A DNA stretch of 64,000 bases from Kazachstania africana CBS 2517. Its lineage: Eukaryota; Ascomycota; Saccharomycetes; Saccharomycetales; Saccharomycetaceae. The notes under the pieces were generated by a model that saw nothing but the letters and a program-made list of their open reading frames with translations, was not told where the DNA came from and did no database searches. How positions within the stretch are numbered: the stretch's first letter is position 1; each line of letters opens with the position of its first letter. Both the position numbers and the translations under genes were made by a program. This document shows, piece by piece, positions 1 through 10,028 of the stretch. The DNA lies in contig NC_018948.1 in NCBI RefSeq assembly GCF_000304475.1, forward strand, positions 124,001 through 188,000, in the 5' to 3' direction.

Positions 1-359
1 TCATCTATCGCCAATTCCTTCACGTCCAGCGGACCATTGACATTAGTAGGAGTGATATTGATTGAAGCCTGCATGCTACTCGAATGTGGCGTTTCATCAC
101 CTGCGGCCCCCTCTGATTTGGCCTGGAAAGTAATATACACAATATCACCATGGTTGAGCCCCAAGTCACCCACTGATCTTTCCATCAACACCACTGCAGG
201 CTCACCAACTTCACCTGGATTGTGAGACACACTAAAAGTAGATGGGTCTGCAGCAGGACTTAATTGTGGCAATAACTTTTCCAATAAAGAACCGAATGCA
301 TCCGTTTTTTCACAGGATACCCTGTGCATACCATCCTTTGATCTGAATCTAATCAACAT
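1..359 (-). CDS. NPL4: Npl4, N-terminal part (cut by window edge)
   Basis: Only the first 119 codons are present; the gene runs off the left edge. The translation opens MLIRFRSKDGMHRVSC, nearly identical to the start of yeast Npl4, and continues through the ubiquitin-like domain (about residues 1-80, with GLNHGDIVYI). Npl4 is the Ufd1-Npl4 cofactor that lets Cdc48 bind and unfold ubiquitinated proteins in ER-associated degradation. The start is fixed by homology and by being the first ATG. It is head-to-head with SEC66 across 207 bp, the same arrangement as YBR170C-YBR171W in S. cerevisiae. Identification is firm, but zinc-finger and MPN regions lie outside the window. Confidence 0.93.
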   Translation of the reverse strand, partial: MLIRFRSKDGMHRVSCEKTDAFGSLLEKLLPQLSPAADPSTFSVSHNPGEVGEPAVVLMERSVGDLGLNHGDIVYITFQAKSEGAAGDETPHSSSMQASINITPTNVNGPLDVKELAID

Positions 360-566
360 CGTATCAGTAGGTCTGGTTTTATAGTAGCCTTTAGTTATAA
401 TTTTACTATACTTGGCTCTTCCCTGCTAATATCAACTTTTTCTTGATATGCGATCTCTATAAATGAAAGAAAAAAGCTTTGTTGGCATCAAGAGTTTTTG
501 AAAAATTACATGTATTAAAACACTACAAGTCAATACCAGATCCTCGATCGAAAGAAGATTCTAACG

Positions 567-1214
567 ATGGATAGTGACTCTACGTTCAATGGGACGTTTA
601 ACGGCAGTAATAATACATATTCAAACGGGACATTTTTCGAATTCAATGAAGAGAAAGTAGAAACAATTCCACTTTCGTTCTACACACCATTCGTCTACGC
701 TGCTATCGTGGTTATATCACTATGGATTTTCTCAATGTACCATAAAAGAGATCAAATTAAGAAAATGAGCGAGTTGGCCTCTATATTCGACGAACACGAT
801 GCAAGAGACTTGTATTTCGAAGTTAAAGAGATGGCTGATGAAAAGAAAGTTCATGAAAAGGTAATCAAAGCTGCACTTTTGAATAGAGGTGCTGAAGCCA
901 TCAGACGTTCATTCAAATTGAAGGAAATGGCTCCTCAAATTGAAGTACTATATAAAAATGGATCAGTTGGTGATGAATACTGGCAGCGTTATCAAACTGA
1001 AATTAAGCTAAATGAAGTTGAATTCAAAGAAACCATCCAGGAAGCTGAGTCTCTTCAATCTGGTTGGGCTCAAAATTTCGTAGTTTTATGCCGAGAAATT
1101 TGTTTTAATCAAGCATTAATGAGACGTTACCAATCTATCCTAAAACGTAAACAAGTTTGCATTTCAGAATGGGAATTGAACATCGCCAATGATGGTAGAC
1201 TCATCACCGCTTAG
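567..1214 (+). CDS. SEC66: Sec66 (Sec71), Sec63 complex subunit
   Basis: 215 residues, close to the S. cerevisiae length (206). Sec66 is a non-essential subunit of the Sec62/Sec63 complex that carries out post-translational protein import into the ER. A short lumenal N-terminus holds four Asn-X-Ser/Thr sequons (N8, N12, N15, N20), consistent with Sec66 being a glycoprotein. One transmembrane segment spans about residues 41-58, followed by a cytosolic helical domain with the conserved segments HEKVIKAALLNRGAEA and EICFNQALMRRYQSILKRK. It is divergent from NPL4 and convergent with SMY2, as in S. cerevisiae. Confidence 0.95.
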   Translation: MDSDSTFNGTFNGSNNTYSNGTFFEFNEEKVETIPLSFYTPFVYAAIVVISLWIFSMYHKRDQIKKMSELASIFDEHDARDLYFEVKEMADEKKVHEKVIKAALLNRGAEAIRRSFKLKEMAPQIEVLYKNGSVGDEYWQRYQTEIKLNEVEFKETIQEAESLQSGWAQNFVVLCREICFNQALMRRYQSILKRKQVCISEWELNIANDGRLITA

Positions 1215-1348
1215 GTGCCATATTAATGTTGGCCTCTCAAAATATAGATTCAAATATAATTGAAGAAGATAACTACAAAATGGAAATTTAATACACTGTA
1301 CAAAATTGTTGAACTAATTTTTTCTAGATATACATTTCAAAAAGACCT

Positions 1349-3802
1349 CTAAGATCTTCTACCTTTTTTCTTGCTCACTACCTGGAACTCCCAGTCATCA
1401 GCATTACCTTCTGGTAATGCAAGTGCTTCACTCCAACTCAATGGATCGTTCACTTCCTTTTCGCAGGCAACCCTTCTCTTGACAAATTCAGTTGCAAACC
1501 TTCTACCATCCATCATAGAACTATTTGAATAGATAGTATCAGCAATAATTTCTTTTGCTTCTGGACCGGCAGGCAAACTCAAAAGGACTTCCAATACATT
1601 AGTTGCTGTGATACCTTGATTTAATTTCATTTGAGACTTGCACCATTTTAAGAAATCTCTACGTAGGGAAATTGAGGCATTACCTGGATATGCAGCTGGA
1701 ATTGACGCAGCAACTGGTGTACTTTTGACTTTTAAGCCAGGGATACTAGTAGATGAACCAATTTGCCTCGTTGAATTTTTATTTGTTGTCATGGCAGATT
1801 TCGATGATACAGTAGTCCATGCGTTGTTATTTGCATTGCTAGAAACAGTTGTCGTAGCAGTTTTAGTTTTACTGGTACGTTGAACTTGTTCCCAAATCTT
1901 CTTTTGCTCTTCAATAAAACTTGGATCCTCAAATTCTTTTGCTACGGGGGTAATGGACGCCTTTGCTGTGGTGGGTGACGACTTAATAGGCAACTTCTTC
2001 AACTGTGACTTGATATTAATATTGATTGGTACAGAGTTGGAAGATGGATTATTTGCCCAAGTTAAGACCGATTTCAATTGTTGCTTTTCTCTTTCTTCCT
2101 TCAAAATTTGCTGGCTCAATTTTTCAGCTTCTTCAAGTTTTCTTCTTTCGACCTTTGCCTGCCTTTCGTCTTCTTGTCTTTGTAATTCAGCAATAGACAC
2201 AGCTTTGATAGAAGGCTTTTCTTTGATCTTACCAGCCCAAGGTGCCACGGTTGTCTTTGGAATTTGATTTTGATTTTGAGCACCATCCTTATCCTCTTCT
2301 TCAGCATTTTTCTGTTTCTTTTCTTCAGCTTTTCTCACCTTTTCTTCAGCTTCCTTTTTGGCTTTTGATTTCTTCTCCTCCTGTTCCTTCAATTTCTTTT
2401 GCTTCTTCAAATTACGTTGTTCTTCTCTTTTCTTTCTTTCCAATTCATCTCTTTCTTGCTCTTCTAATAATTTTTTAGCCATCAATTCAGCCTTCTCCTT
2501 AAGTTTACGTTCTTTGTCATCATTAGTTTGTTTTGCACTTTTGGAAGGTGATGTTTCTTCAACTTTAGTTTCTAGAATCTCTTTTGGAACAGGTAAAGCT
2601 TCGACTGATGTCTTTACAGCTTCGACTGATGTCTTTACAGCTTCGACTGATGTCTTTACAGCTTCGATTTCTTTAACCTCCTGAACCAGCGGCTGATTGG
2701 CCGACGCTGGTTCAATTGGAACACCATTTTTGTCCAGTTTATGATAACACAAAGTTTCTTTAATTTCAAAAATCTCAGGTAGTTTACGATCTTCAATTAT
2801 TGTGTCATAATCTATCTTTTTGACATGTTTTCTATTTACTGGTACTGGAACAGCGACTTCGTGATAGTATCCGCCTTCACTGTCCTTCAAATGTAAAATT
2901 TCGTCGAAAGTGAAATCATCACTTTCCACTTTAGCCTTTGGAGTTACATTATTATCATTAGTATTTGATTTGAATGGTTTGGCATTGTTATTGGCAGGGA
3001 TCGCAGTGGCCGTTGCTGCAATGTCATCAAAACAAGTGAATGGATCTGTGAAATTATTTAATTTGGCCATTAATTCACCCAATGGAATGAATTTATTATT
3101 GATACCCAATGGTTCAGGACTAGTTCCAACTCTGCATATTTGGAGAGCGGGTTGGAAATAGTTACTTCTGAACCATAGCGACATATTTGATGAGTCAAAT
3201 GGACCTTGAATGTTGCCCTGGTGATCCAAGTACTTCCATTGAGATGGTTGACGCGACATTGGATCGAGTGCAACTGCAGGTGAGTGGAAAGCAGGAAATC
3301 GTTTTCCTGTAAATGTTGAAGGAGTGCCGGGAGTAGTGTTATAACCTGGCATCATTGAATTAGAAGGTAATGCAGAACTGAAGTCCCCAATCCGCGACAT
3401 GGGATCCTGAGCAGTTAATGGGGCTGGCACTTGAACAGGTCCATTATTCATTGGAAAATCCGTTGGATTGTGATTCCATGAGTTGAGTAAAGTATGATCT
3501 TGACTTTGTAAAGCGTCGAAGGGATCCCTCTTAGATGGAGTGAAAGGGCTCGAGGCTCTTTGAATGCCTATGGAATCCATCAAGGAGGTGGTTCTACTCA
3601 ATGGGGCGCGTACGCCATTCGAGAGCGGATTAACAGTACGAGTAAAACCTTGATTAATTGAATTTTCCATATTATCAAGATTTCCACCGCCAGTTTGGAC
3701 ACTTAGCTTGTTGAAATGGGCATGAATGGAGCTAAAAGACGAAGACTGCTTCAAAGGCTGGTCGGCAGACGTCGGAATTGGGCTGTTATGTTCAAAATTC
3801 AT
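1349..3802 (-). CDS. SMY2: Smy2-type GYF-domain protein
   Basis: 817 residues. The GYF domain is clear at about residues 188-250: W189-K-Y191, then GNIQGPF and M-x-x-W ahead of the YF pair. GYF domains bind proline-rich peptides. Smy2 is linked to COPII vesicle formation, the myosin Myo2 pathway and mRNA-associated complexes. A long Lys/Glu-rich predicted coiled coil fills the middle (about 420-600) and the C-terminus ends in basic residues. Position next to SEC66 matches YBR172C, the ohnolog of SYH1 (YPL105C), so synteny supports SMY2 over SYH1. An in-frame 21-bp tandem repeat lies at about residues 379-402. Confidence 0.9.
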   Translation of the reverse strand: MNFEHNSPIPTSADQPLKQSSSFSSIHAHFNKLSVQTGGGNLDNMENSINQGFTRTVNPLSNGVRAPLSRTTSLMDSIGIQRASSPFTPSKRDPFDALQSQDHTLLNSWNHNPTDFPMNNGPVQVPAPLTAQDPMSRIGDFSSALPSNSMMPGYNTTPGTPSTFTGKRFPAFHSPAVALDPMSRQPSQWKYLDHQGNIQGPFDSSNMSLWFRSNYFQPALQICRVGTSPEPLGINNKFIPLGELMAKLNNFTDPFTCFDDIAATATAIPANNNAKPFKSNTNDNNVTPKAKVESDDFTFDEILHLKDSEGGYYHEVAVPVPVNRKHVKKIDYDTIIEDRKLPEIFEIKETLCYHKLDKNGVPIEPASANQPLVQEVKEIEAVKTSVEAVKTSVEAVKTSVEALPVPKEILETKVEETSPSKSAKQTNDDKERKLKEKAELMAKKLLEEQERDELERKKREEQRNLKKQKKLKEQEEKKSKAKKEAEEKVRKAEEKKQKNAEEEDKDGAQNQNQIPKTTVAPWAGKIKEKPSIKAVSIAELQRQEDERQAKVERRKLEEAEKLSQQILKEEREKQQLKSVLTWANNPSSNSVPININIKSQLKKLPIKSSPTTAKASITPVAKEFEDPSFIEEQKKIWEQVQRTSKTKTATTTVSSNANNNAWTTVSSKSAMTTNKNSTRQIGSSTSIPGLKVKSTPVAASIPAAYPGNASISLRRDFLKWCKSQMKLNQGITATNVLEVLLSLPAGPEAKEIIADTIYSNSSMMDGRRFATEFVKRRVACEKEVNDPLSWSEALALPEGNADDWEFQVVSKKKGRRS
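2597..2670 (-). repeat. 21-bp in-frame tandem repeat inside SMY2
   Basis: Three exact 21-bp copies plus a partial fourth, starting at 2597, 2618 and 2639. On the coding strand each encodes the heptad EAVKTSV, just before the Lys/Glu-rich coiled coil. Because the unit is a multiple of three bases, copy-number change keeps the frame. Confidence 0.9.
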
Positions 3803-4193
3803 GTATATATTTCTGATTCTCTGATTGAGTTCTATTGCACACTGTTAGACACTTTGACACAAAACGAAACGTCTCAGATTCTATTTCTGCGTATAATTGA
3901 GCAATTCCCAGTGAAAAACGCACCAAAAATGGAGTTCTACCACTCTGAAGTTTCAAGAATAACCTGCAATGTACAGTGTTAAACTTCATCGCAAAGAAAA
4001 TTTTTTGCTTTTTTTGTCAAAATCTGGAGAGATCAAGAAGAAGAAGTAGTAGTAGTCGTTCAGCACGATATGATTTTTGTCAGATACAAGTATATATAAA
4101 GTATGGATGTGTAACTATCTGGGCAGCATTGAGAGTGGGAATGGGGGAGTGTGATGGCACGTGGGTGGATTGTACAGCTGGAGTTTCCACGAC
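3803..4193. other. Intergenic: SMY2 upstream / UMP1 downstream
   Basis: Tandem genes on the minus strand flank it, so it holds the SMY2 promoter and the UMP1 terminator. A TATATATAAA-type run lies near 4090 and a CACGTG E-box near 4158. No gene was seen. Confidence 0.5.
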
Positions 4194-4649
4194 TCAGATA
4201 CCCAGACTCCTCTCAATTTTGGTGTGAACATCGTTTCCCACCATCATACCGGACTGGAGACCGTCGTTGTTACGGTAGATATCTTCCCAGGCGACACTGT
4301 TGTCCTTATTGAGAAGGATATCCTCGTGTATGGATGTATGGTGGCTCGTATTCAATGGGTTGAATTCGGTACTCTTGACAATATTCAGTTCCATGACTCT
4401 CTTCATGGGCTCAGCAATACCAAACACTTGGCGGTACTGCTCCATCTGCCTGCCGCGCTCTGTCTGCTCCCAGTTGCGCAACTTAGACTCCAATGGATGT
4501 CTGTCGTTCATCTGCGTCGATAAGGGCACCGCACCACCTTCTTGCATACGGAACGTGTCCGGCAACGTATCGACAGCGTTCGACGTCAATTCTTTGTTCT
4601 GCGCAGTCGACACACTCGACTGGAAACTGCTGGCTGGGATGATATTCAT
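4194..4649 (-). CDS. UMP1: Ump1 proteasome assembly chaperone
   Basis: 151 residues from the ATG at 4649, which aligns with the S. cerevisiae start (148 residues). An upstream in-frame ATG at 4682 would add 11 residues lacking homology. Ump1 chaperones 20S proteasome half-mers and is the first substrate degraded on maturation. The diagnostic block EGGAVPLSTQMNDRHPLES and RQMEQYRQVFGIAEPMKR are both present, as is the C-terminal MVGNDVHTKIE. It is divergent from SWD3, as YBR173C and YBR175W are. Confidence 0.95.
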   Translation of the reverse strand: MNIIPASSFQSSVSTAQNKELTSNAVDTLPDTFRMQEGGAVPLSTQMNDRHPLESKLRNWEQTERGRQMEQYRQVFGIAEPMKRVMELNIVKSTEFNPLNTSHHTSIHEDILLNKDNSVAWEDIYRNNDGLQSGMMVGNDVHTKIERSLGI

Positions 4650-4871
4650 GGTGGTCTTGTCTTTCAACATTCTGCTCTTCAATGGCTTTCTTCGTCTTTT
4701 GCCACTCTCTTTATTTCTTGACTTTTTTATATTGACCCGCGGAGGATTACCCGGAGTTATCTATCCTCTATGATGCCAATCGAAATTTTGTATGGCTTAA
4801 GAGAAGTTGACAGTTCGAGATGAGCACATTGTGGGTTCATTGTAGAGAGGTTGTGGGGTGTATTTTTAGCA

Positions 4872-5819
4872 ATGTTTCAGTTGAAGAGGTCTATAGGGGC
4901 GGAACACTCCGAGGAAGGTCAGTCTACTGCGGCTAAGTTCTCGCCGGATGGTAAGTATTTGGCAATTATCAAGAATCTACAAATTGTCGTCTACGATACC
5001 GTAGAGTTTCAAATTGCCACTACGTTGTTTACGACTCATACGAGTCCCATTTCTGATATCTGCTGGTCTCCAGATAGTCAGTGTGTGGCGACTGCTTCTA
5101 ATGATTTCACAATGGAAATCATACATCTCGTTTACGGTTCTTTACATAGATTGATTAGCCACACTGCTCCAGTGCTATCTCTATGTTTCAATGGTAAAGG
5201 CAATTTACTCTTTTCGTCTTCCATGGACGAGAGTATCAAGATTTGGGACGTTCTTAATGGTACCTTGATGAAAACAATATCTGCACATTCTGAAGCAGTC
5301 GTATCCATTGACGTCCCCACATTGGACTCCTCCGTCCTAGGATCGGGATCCTATGATGGACTCATTAGAATCTTTGATACCACAACGGGTCATTGTCTCA
5401 AGACTCTCACGTACGATAAAGATTGGAAAAGTGAAACGGGTGTCGTGCCCATCTCTAATGTGAAGTTCTCGAAAAATGCCAAATATCTTCTTGTGAAGTC
5501 CCTCGATGGGATCGTTAAGATATGGGATTGTATAAGAGGTGACGTTGTTAGAACATTTAGCGATGGATCCGTCAAAAAATTGAAATACACCTGCGGTATG
5601 GATTTCTTCTATCCAAATGACAGTGAACCGCCCCTAGTGGTCAGTGGGTACGAACAAGGTGAAGTCTACTGCTGGAAGACGGATGACAAGACATTAGTTC
5701 AAACCATCCCGAGTGAACATCACTTGGAATCCCCAATTATAAACATTCATTGCACTGACAAGCTCATGTGCACGTTATCGTTGAACGGTCAATGTCACAT
5801 ATGGCAATGGCAGCAATAA
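4872..5819 (+). CDS. SWD3: Swd3, COMPASS WD40 subunit
   Basis: 315 residues from the ATG at 4872 (MFQLKRS, aligning with yeast MFQF). An ATG at 4851 would add seven unsupported residues. Swd3 is the WDR5 homologue of COMPASS, the Set1 histone H3-K4 methyltransferase complex, and forms a seven-bladed propeller. WD-type repeats are visible, including IKIWDVLNGTLMKTISAH, GLIRIFDTTTGHCLKTLTYDKDW and VKIWDC. The block LTYDKDWKSETGVVPISNVKFS is a strong match to the yeast protein. Confidence 0.95.
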   Translation: MFQLKRSIGAEHSEEGQSTAAKFSPDGKYLAIIKNLQIVVYDTVEFQIATTLFTTHTSPISDICWSPDSQCVATASNDFTMEIIHLVYGSLHRLISHTAPVLSLCFNGKGNLLFSSSMDESIKIWDVLNGTLMKTISAHSEAVVSIDVPTLDSSVLGSGSYDGLIRIFDTTTGHCLKTLTYDKDWKSETGVVPISNVKFSKNAKYLLVKSLDGIVKIWDCIRGDVVRTFSDGSVKKLKYTCGMDFFYPNDSEPPLVVSGYEQGEVYCWKTDDKTLVQTIPSEHHLESPIINIHCTDKLMCTLSLNGQCHIWQWQQ

Positions 5820-5975
5820 AAGTCGTACAAAGGCGTGTAAATATATAGTTACTTTTGTATTGGGCACTGCATTTATAAATCGTATACGTATTTTTCATTT
5901 CCGGAATTATTTATTTGACAGTCTCGATGACCTGTATAAGAAGAAATAACTCAAGCTGTACCATATCTCATCAAG

Positions 5976-6923
5976 ATGTCATGTATACCCAGAATGCACA
6001 GTGTCTTAACGTCGTTTAGAAGACATTATTCGGCTCACATTCAGGATTCTATCAGAAGGATCACTATACAGGACATTCAAAAGAAATACAAAAATGGTAC
6101 GCATCTAACAATGTGCACTGCGTATGACTACATCACTGCTAACTGGGTCCATAAATCTCAGTGTGATATGATCCTAGTAGGTGATTCTTTGGCAATGACC
6201 TCTCTAGGTTATGATTCTACGACAGATCTACCCTTTGACGAATTCAAATATCATGTGAAGTCCGTCTGTCGAACAAGGGGACCATCTCTCATTGTCGTAG
6301 ACATGCCCTTTGGATCCTTCGAGCAAAGCTTGGAATTCGGTATATCAAATGCTGTGGAGTTGATGAAATTAAGTAGTGGGGTGACTTCATTAAAAATTGA
6401 AATGGGTACATACGCTAAAGATAAATACACTTTCCAATTAATTAAAGAATTATGCTCAAGGGGCATCCCAGTAATGCCACATATAGGACTAACACCTCAG
6501 AGAGCACATTCGCTGAGCGGATTCAAAGTACAGGCCAGTAAAGATGCAACTGCCATAAGAGATTTATATGAAACCGCGTTAAAATTACAAGAGCTTGGCT
6601 GTTGGTCTTGTTTGCTTGAATGTGTTCCACACAAAGTAGCAAGTTTCATCACCTCAAAATTACGGATACCAACTATTGGCATTGGCGCAGGAGGTGGTAC
6701 TAGTGGTCAAGTGCTAGTGGTTGCAGACATGCTGGACATGCAAAATAATCGTGTGCCCAGATTTGTTAAAAAATACAATAGTCTGGAGAACATTGCCGTG
6801 GAATCCTTGAAGAAATACAATGAAGATGTAACCACGAATACTTTCCCAGAAACAGACTTGCATGCCTTTAAAGTGAAAGAAGACGTTTGGCAGGATTTCG
6901 TCTCACAGATTGAAAACATTTAA
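5976..6923 (+). CDS. ECM31: Ketopantoate hydroxymethyltransferase
   Basis: 315 residues, PanB family. It transfers a hydroxymethyl group from methylenetetrahydrofolate to alpha-ketoisovalerate to make ketopantoate, the first committed step to pantothenate and CoA. Family landmarks are present: MCTAYDY, VGDSLAMTSLGYDSTTDLP, VVDMPFGS, PVMPHIGLTPQ, the LLECVP motif carrying the catalytic Glu, and TIGIGAGGG. The first about 20 residues are basic and hydroxylated (RRHYSAH), which could be a mitochondrial targeting sequence; that is inference. It follows SWD3, as YBR176W follows YBR175W. Confidence 0.95.
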   Translation: MSCIPRMHSVLTSFRRHYSAHIQDSIRRITIQDIQKKYKNGTHLTMCTAYDYITANWVHKSQCDMILVGDSLAMTSLGYDSTTDLPFDEFKYHVKSVCRTRGPSLIVVDMPFGSFEQSLEFGISNAVELMKLSSGVTSLKIEMGTYAKDKYTFQLIKELCSRGIPVMPHIGLTPQRAHSLSGFKVQASKDATAIRDLYETALKLQELGCWSCLLECVPHKVASFITSKLRIPTIGIGAGGGTSGQVLVVADMLDMQNNRVPRFVKKYNSLENIAVESLKKYNEDVTTNTFPETDLHAFKVKEDVWQDFVSQIENI

Positions 6924-7071
6924 TTGATTATAAACATTGCGTATGTAACCGAAAGCATAGCAAAGCTTTCATTGAAAAGGATCTTTAACCGATACTATTA
7001 ACAGGTACAACATTAACCATGTTGTATGAATATAAGGTATATAATGATACTTCTAACAAGGAAAACCTAGC

Positions 7072-7419
7072 TCAAGTTTCCTTTGGATGCAGATTATAGT
7101 TGGTACGTAATTTCCACACCTCAAATCTTGCTCTTTGTTGCATGTCTGCGTATGACCTTCTACCCAACTCTCTTCCATCGTCACTTCTTATAACCGAACC
7201 AATGGACATGAACAAACCAAAAGTACCAGCTGAACCTGCAATATACTTACTCAATGTTCTGATACTACCATCTGGACCAGGACCTTGTGTGAGAATGGCA
7301 AATCCACCAAATAGTAGACCCGTGCAAATACCGACGGTGGTACCCATCATTAGCCCCATTTTGAACTTTGCCCAATTTGATGGCTCTTCTTGTGCATATA
7401 CTTGTCTAACTGGAGGCAT
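7072..7419 (-). CDS. MGR2: Mgr2, TIM23 translocase subunit
   Basis: 115 residues, the same size as S. cerevisiae Mgr2 (113). Mgr2 is a small inner-membrane protein (ROMO1 family) that couples Tim21 to TIM23 and acts in lateral sorting of preproteins. Two hydrophobic hairpin segments rich in Gly are visible ([27 protein letters not shown] region and [15 protein letters not shown]), and [16 protein letters not shown] is diagnostic. In S. cerevisiae it is YPL098C on chromosome XVI, so here it is the first gene contributed by the sister track. Confidence 0.93.
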   Translation of the reverse strand: MPPVRQVYAQEEPSNWAKFKMGLMMGTTVGICTGLLFGGFAILTQGPGPDGSIRTLSKYIAGSAGTFGLFMSIGSVIRSDDGRELGRRSYADMQQRARFEVWKLRTNYNLHPKET

Positions 7420-7700
7420 CGTTAATGAAGTTTGTAATATATGATAGTGTGCACTGATGAAGCTTTGACTAGATAATGAGATAGATTGAGTTGAACCACA
7501 TCTGCCCTTTCAATGTTCAGCATTGTTATCCGATCTTATTTACACTATTTGAAAAAAATGTTGCTTCACATGCTATAGACTCAAGAAAGCAACTAAACAG
7601 CTGAAAGAACCTGATTGACTTCAGTCGAGTTTTTCTTGGGGATATTATTAAGAATATAAATTTGTGTATGCATATCTAGTTACATAAATGCTTATTTGCG

Positions 7701-7910
7701 CTATAAATTTGGCTTAGAGTTCTTAAACATTTCGGCATCACACCAGGCAGCCACAACCCAGAGCCAAAACATGGTTGGTGCTAACAGTACCCAAGACCAG
7801 TAGTACGTGTCTATGTGGTTGTACCTGATGTAAATGAACGAGGTTATCGCTAAAAGCACAATACTGGAAGTCACAGCTAACACGACATATGCTGCAAGCC
7901 TTTGGTTCAT
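7701..7910 (-). CDS. ERI1: Eri1, GPI-GlcNAc transferase subunit
   Basis: 69 residues (68 in S. cerevisiae). Two transmembrane segments with the conserved C-terminus WLWVVAAWCDAEMF identify Eri1, a small ER subunit of the complex that starts GPI-anchor synthesis and through which Ras2 restrains that reaction. In S. cerevisiae it is YPL096C-A, near MGR2. It is too small for a domain-level argument; the call rests on the WCDxEMF tail, size and synteny. Confidence 0.88.
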   Translation of the reverse strand: MNQRLAAYVVLAVTSSIVLLAITSFIYIRYNHIDTYYWSWVLLAPTMFWLWVVAAWCDAEMFKNSKPNL

Positions 7911-8258
7911 CTTCGTTTGTTCACGCTAACCACCACAGTAATATGAAAAGGCGTTATCTGTTAACGGCTTATAACATCTACAGAATGGTTTCTCGTGTGT
8001 TCTGTATCTCTTTTCGAATTATTACTTGATTTCATTTTCTATGACTTCGAAATTTCACAGGCTTTAGCGAGTCCCAGCAAAGAGCCATAAGAACAATTTC
8101 TACAGCATATTTAAAAGAACCTTGCAAGTAAATTCCGTGGCGCTAGTGATGAATCAGCGAATGCATAAGTCGAGAAATGTTTAAAATGGATTGTATAATT
8201 TCGTTATATAAAGAGCAGTATAAGTTTTAGTTAGCAAAAGGTCCCTAGGATCCAATCG
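7911..8258. other. Intergenic: ERI1 upstream / EHT1 downstream
   Basis: ERI1 and EHT1 are tandem on the minus strand. This holds the ERI1 promoter. I see no ORF, RNA gene or repeat in it. Confidence 0.5.
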
Positions 8259-9617
8259 TTACAAGACAAACTGATCGAATTTATTGAAAAAGTCAGCAAT
8301 TTGTTTTGTAACCCATGAGTCACCACTCGATTCTAAGTAAGCTAAATGACCACCTAGATCTGTTTCACATAGTAGCACATTTGGATTTTCATCAAGATAA
8401 GCCTTTGGAATTGAATGTTCTGAAACAACGGGGTCATCTGTGGAATTGATCACTAGCAATGGTATTTTCACGTTATTTATCCTATTCAATGGACTGGCCG
8501 CTTTATAATACTCCAGCCCGCTAGAGAAACCCAAAGAAGGTGCAGTAAAGACATTATCAAACTCTACCAACTGTTTGAATTTGAAGGCTTTTTCTAAATT
8601 AGCACGTGTAAAAGTGTAATACGATGGATCATCGACGGTAGGTTTGTGATCTGGTGTAGTTCCATCAGGAACTTCGAGTTCTTTCATATTAACCTTGACC
8701 ATTCTTGTTAAGAATTGTGTAATTGGTTGTGCAAATAAATTTCTTGTCCAGAAATCTTGAGCCATCTTTTGACCAGAAAGGACCATGTCCCATGGATTAC
8801 ACAAAGTGCACGCAGCGGTAAGTTGAGTCTTACCTCCGACTTTCCCCAAGTAGTTTGAGAGCATCGTAGCACCAAATGAAAAACCTACACCGTAAACCTT
8901 CCTTGTAGGATGCCTATCTTTTTCTCTCTGTAAGAACTCTTCGATATCCAAAGAATGGAAAGCTGTGAATAGACCAGGCGTCGTAATCTTAGAACGTGCG
9001 CAACCTCTAGTGTTCAAAACGACAACTTGAAATTTCCCATTACTGATCGTGGACAAGTTTTTAGTCAAAGAACGGATGATTGGTTCATGAGAACCACCTG
9101 CAAGACCATGGCAGACAATAATCAATGGCTTTTCATTTTCATGTACCAATTTCCTTTCGTCCTCACTCAAAAATCTAGTACGAGGGTGTAAACGAGGCCA
9201 GGTAGCTAGATGAGTAGCTTCTGCGTCTTTTTTGAAAGTATCTTCATTGAAAGCAAAAGTATCGTTTGCAAAATCGTATTTTGGCTCCCATTCAGGCATG
9301 ACCCAGTCTGCAGAACAGACACCACCATCAGAAAAGCTCACAATTTCCCTTCCATAAAAGACAGGGAACTTCTTCGTGAAATCGGCAGAGGCTAAATATA
9401 ATGTCTGCAAAATCCCTGTAAATAGCATTGGACTCAATTTAAAGTTGGCACCATCTTTCAAACCGGGGACGTACTGTGATACAAATTGATCGAAACTGAT
9501 TGATTCTTTATCCTCTTTCAGGACAAGTTCGACAGTTCCTTCTGAACTTGATTGCTGTTTGACGGTACCGTTGAATCCCCAATGAAATGGGTTAACTATA
9601 GGAAAAGGAGATGCCAT
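8259..9617 (-). CDS. EHT1: Medium-chain fatty acid ethyl ester synthase/esterase
   Basis: 452 residues (Eht1 is 451). An alpha/beta-hydrolase of the Eht1/Eeb1/Mgl2 family, which makes and hydrolyses medium-chain ethyl esters from acyl-CoA and ethanol. The triad can be placed: nucleophile Ser247 in GFSFG, Asp395 in INSTDDPVV and His424 in GGHLAYLE. The oxyanion segment CHGLAGGSHEP and NTRGCARSK are also present. EHT1 (YBR177C) and EEB1 (YPL095C) are ohnologs in S. cerevisiae. Only one copy lies here, so it may stand for either; EHT1 is chosen because most flanking genes are of the chromosome II track. Confidence 0.88.
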   Translation of the reverse strand: MASPFPIVNPFHWGFNGTVKQQSSSEGTVELVLKEDKESISFDQFVSQYVPGLKDGANFKLSPMLFTGILQTLYLASADFTKKFPVFYGREIVSFSDGGVCSADWVMPEWEPKYDFANDTFAFNEDTFKKDAEATHLATWPRLHPRTRFLSEDERKLVHENEKPLIIVCHGLAGGSHEPIIRSLTKNLSTISNGKFQVVVLNTRGCARSKITTPGLFTAFHSLDIEEFLQREKDRHPTRKVYGVGFSFGATMLSNYLGKVGGKTQLTAACTLCNPWDMVLSGQKMAQDFWTRNLFAQPITQFLTRMVKVNMKELEVPDGTTPDHKPTVDDPSYYTFTRANLEKAFKFKQLVEFDNVFTAPSLGFSSGLEYYKAASPLNRINNVKIPLLVINSTDDPVVSEHSIPKAYLDENPNVLLCETDLGGHLAYLESSGDSWVTKQIADFFNKFDQFVL

Positions 9618-10028
9618 TATTGAAGTTCTTACTAAGCACTTTCTGTCAATAACCTTTCTATCGGTGCTTTACAAAGTACCTGGTCTTTTATACAAGATGC
9701 TTCGAGCGTGTCATATCGATTTAAAAAACGCGGTCCCATGCGTAAAATTCGGAAATATCCTAACTAAACCCAGTCCGTCCCAGAATTAAAAATAATGGTG
9801 TCGATGAGATATTAAACTTCTATTAGGAGTTAGCCTTTATAAATTATACTTATCCAATGCTGGAGATCATTAATCCTTGCAAAGCTAATAGCTTGATGCC
9901 AGCAAAGAAAAAAAATATGTATATATTGACATGATATGGCAAATTGTAGAGCAGATGATGTGTTCGAAAAAAGAATATATAGAAATTTGCGTCTTGTGCA
10001 AAAAAGTTGCTCTGTTGCGCTTGAGAAC
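9618..10028. other. Intergenic: EHT1 upstream / FZO1 downstream
   Basis: Holds the EHT1 promoter (tandem minus-strand genes). AT-rich near FZO1. No gene, repeat or RNA recognised. Confidence 0.5.

Noticed and set aside
4851..4871. Upstream ATG as the start of SWD3
   Set aside because: The seven extra residues have no counterpart, while the ATG at 4872 aligns with the S. cerevisiae start MFQ.
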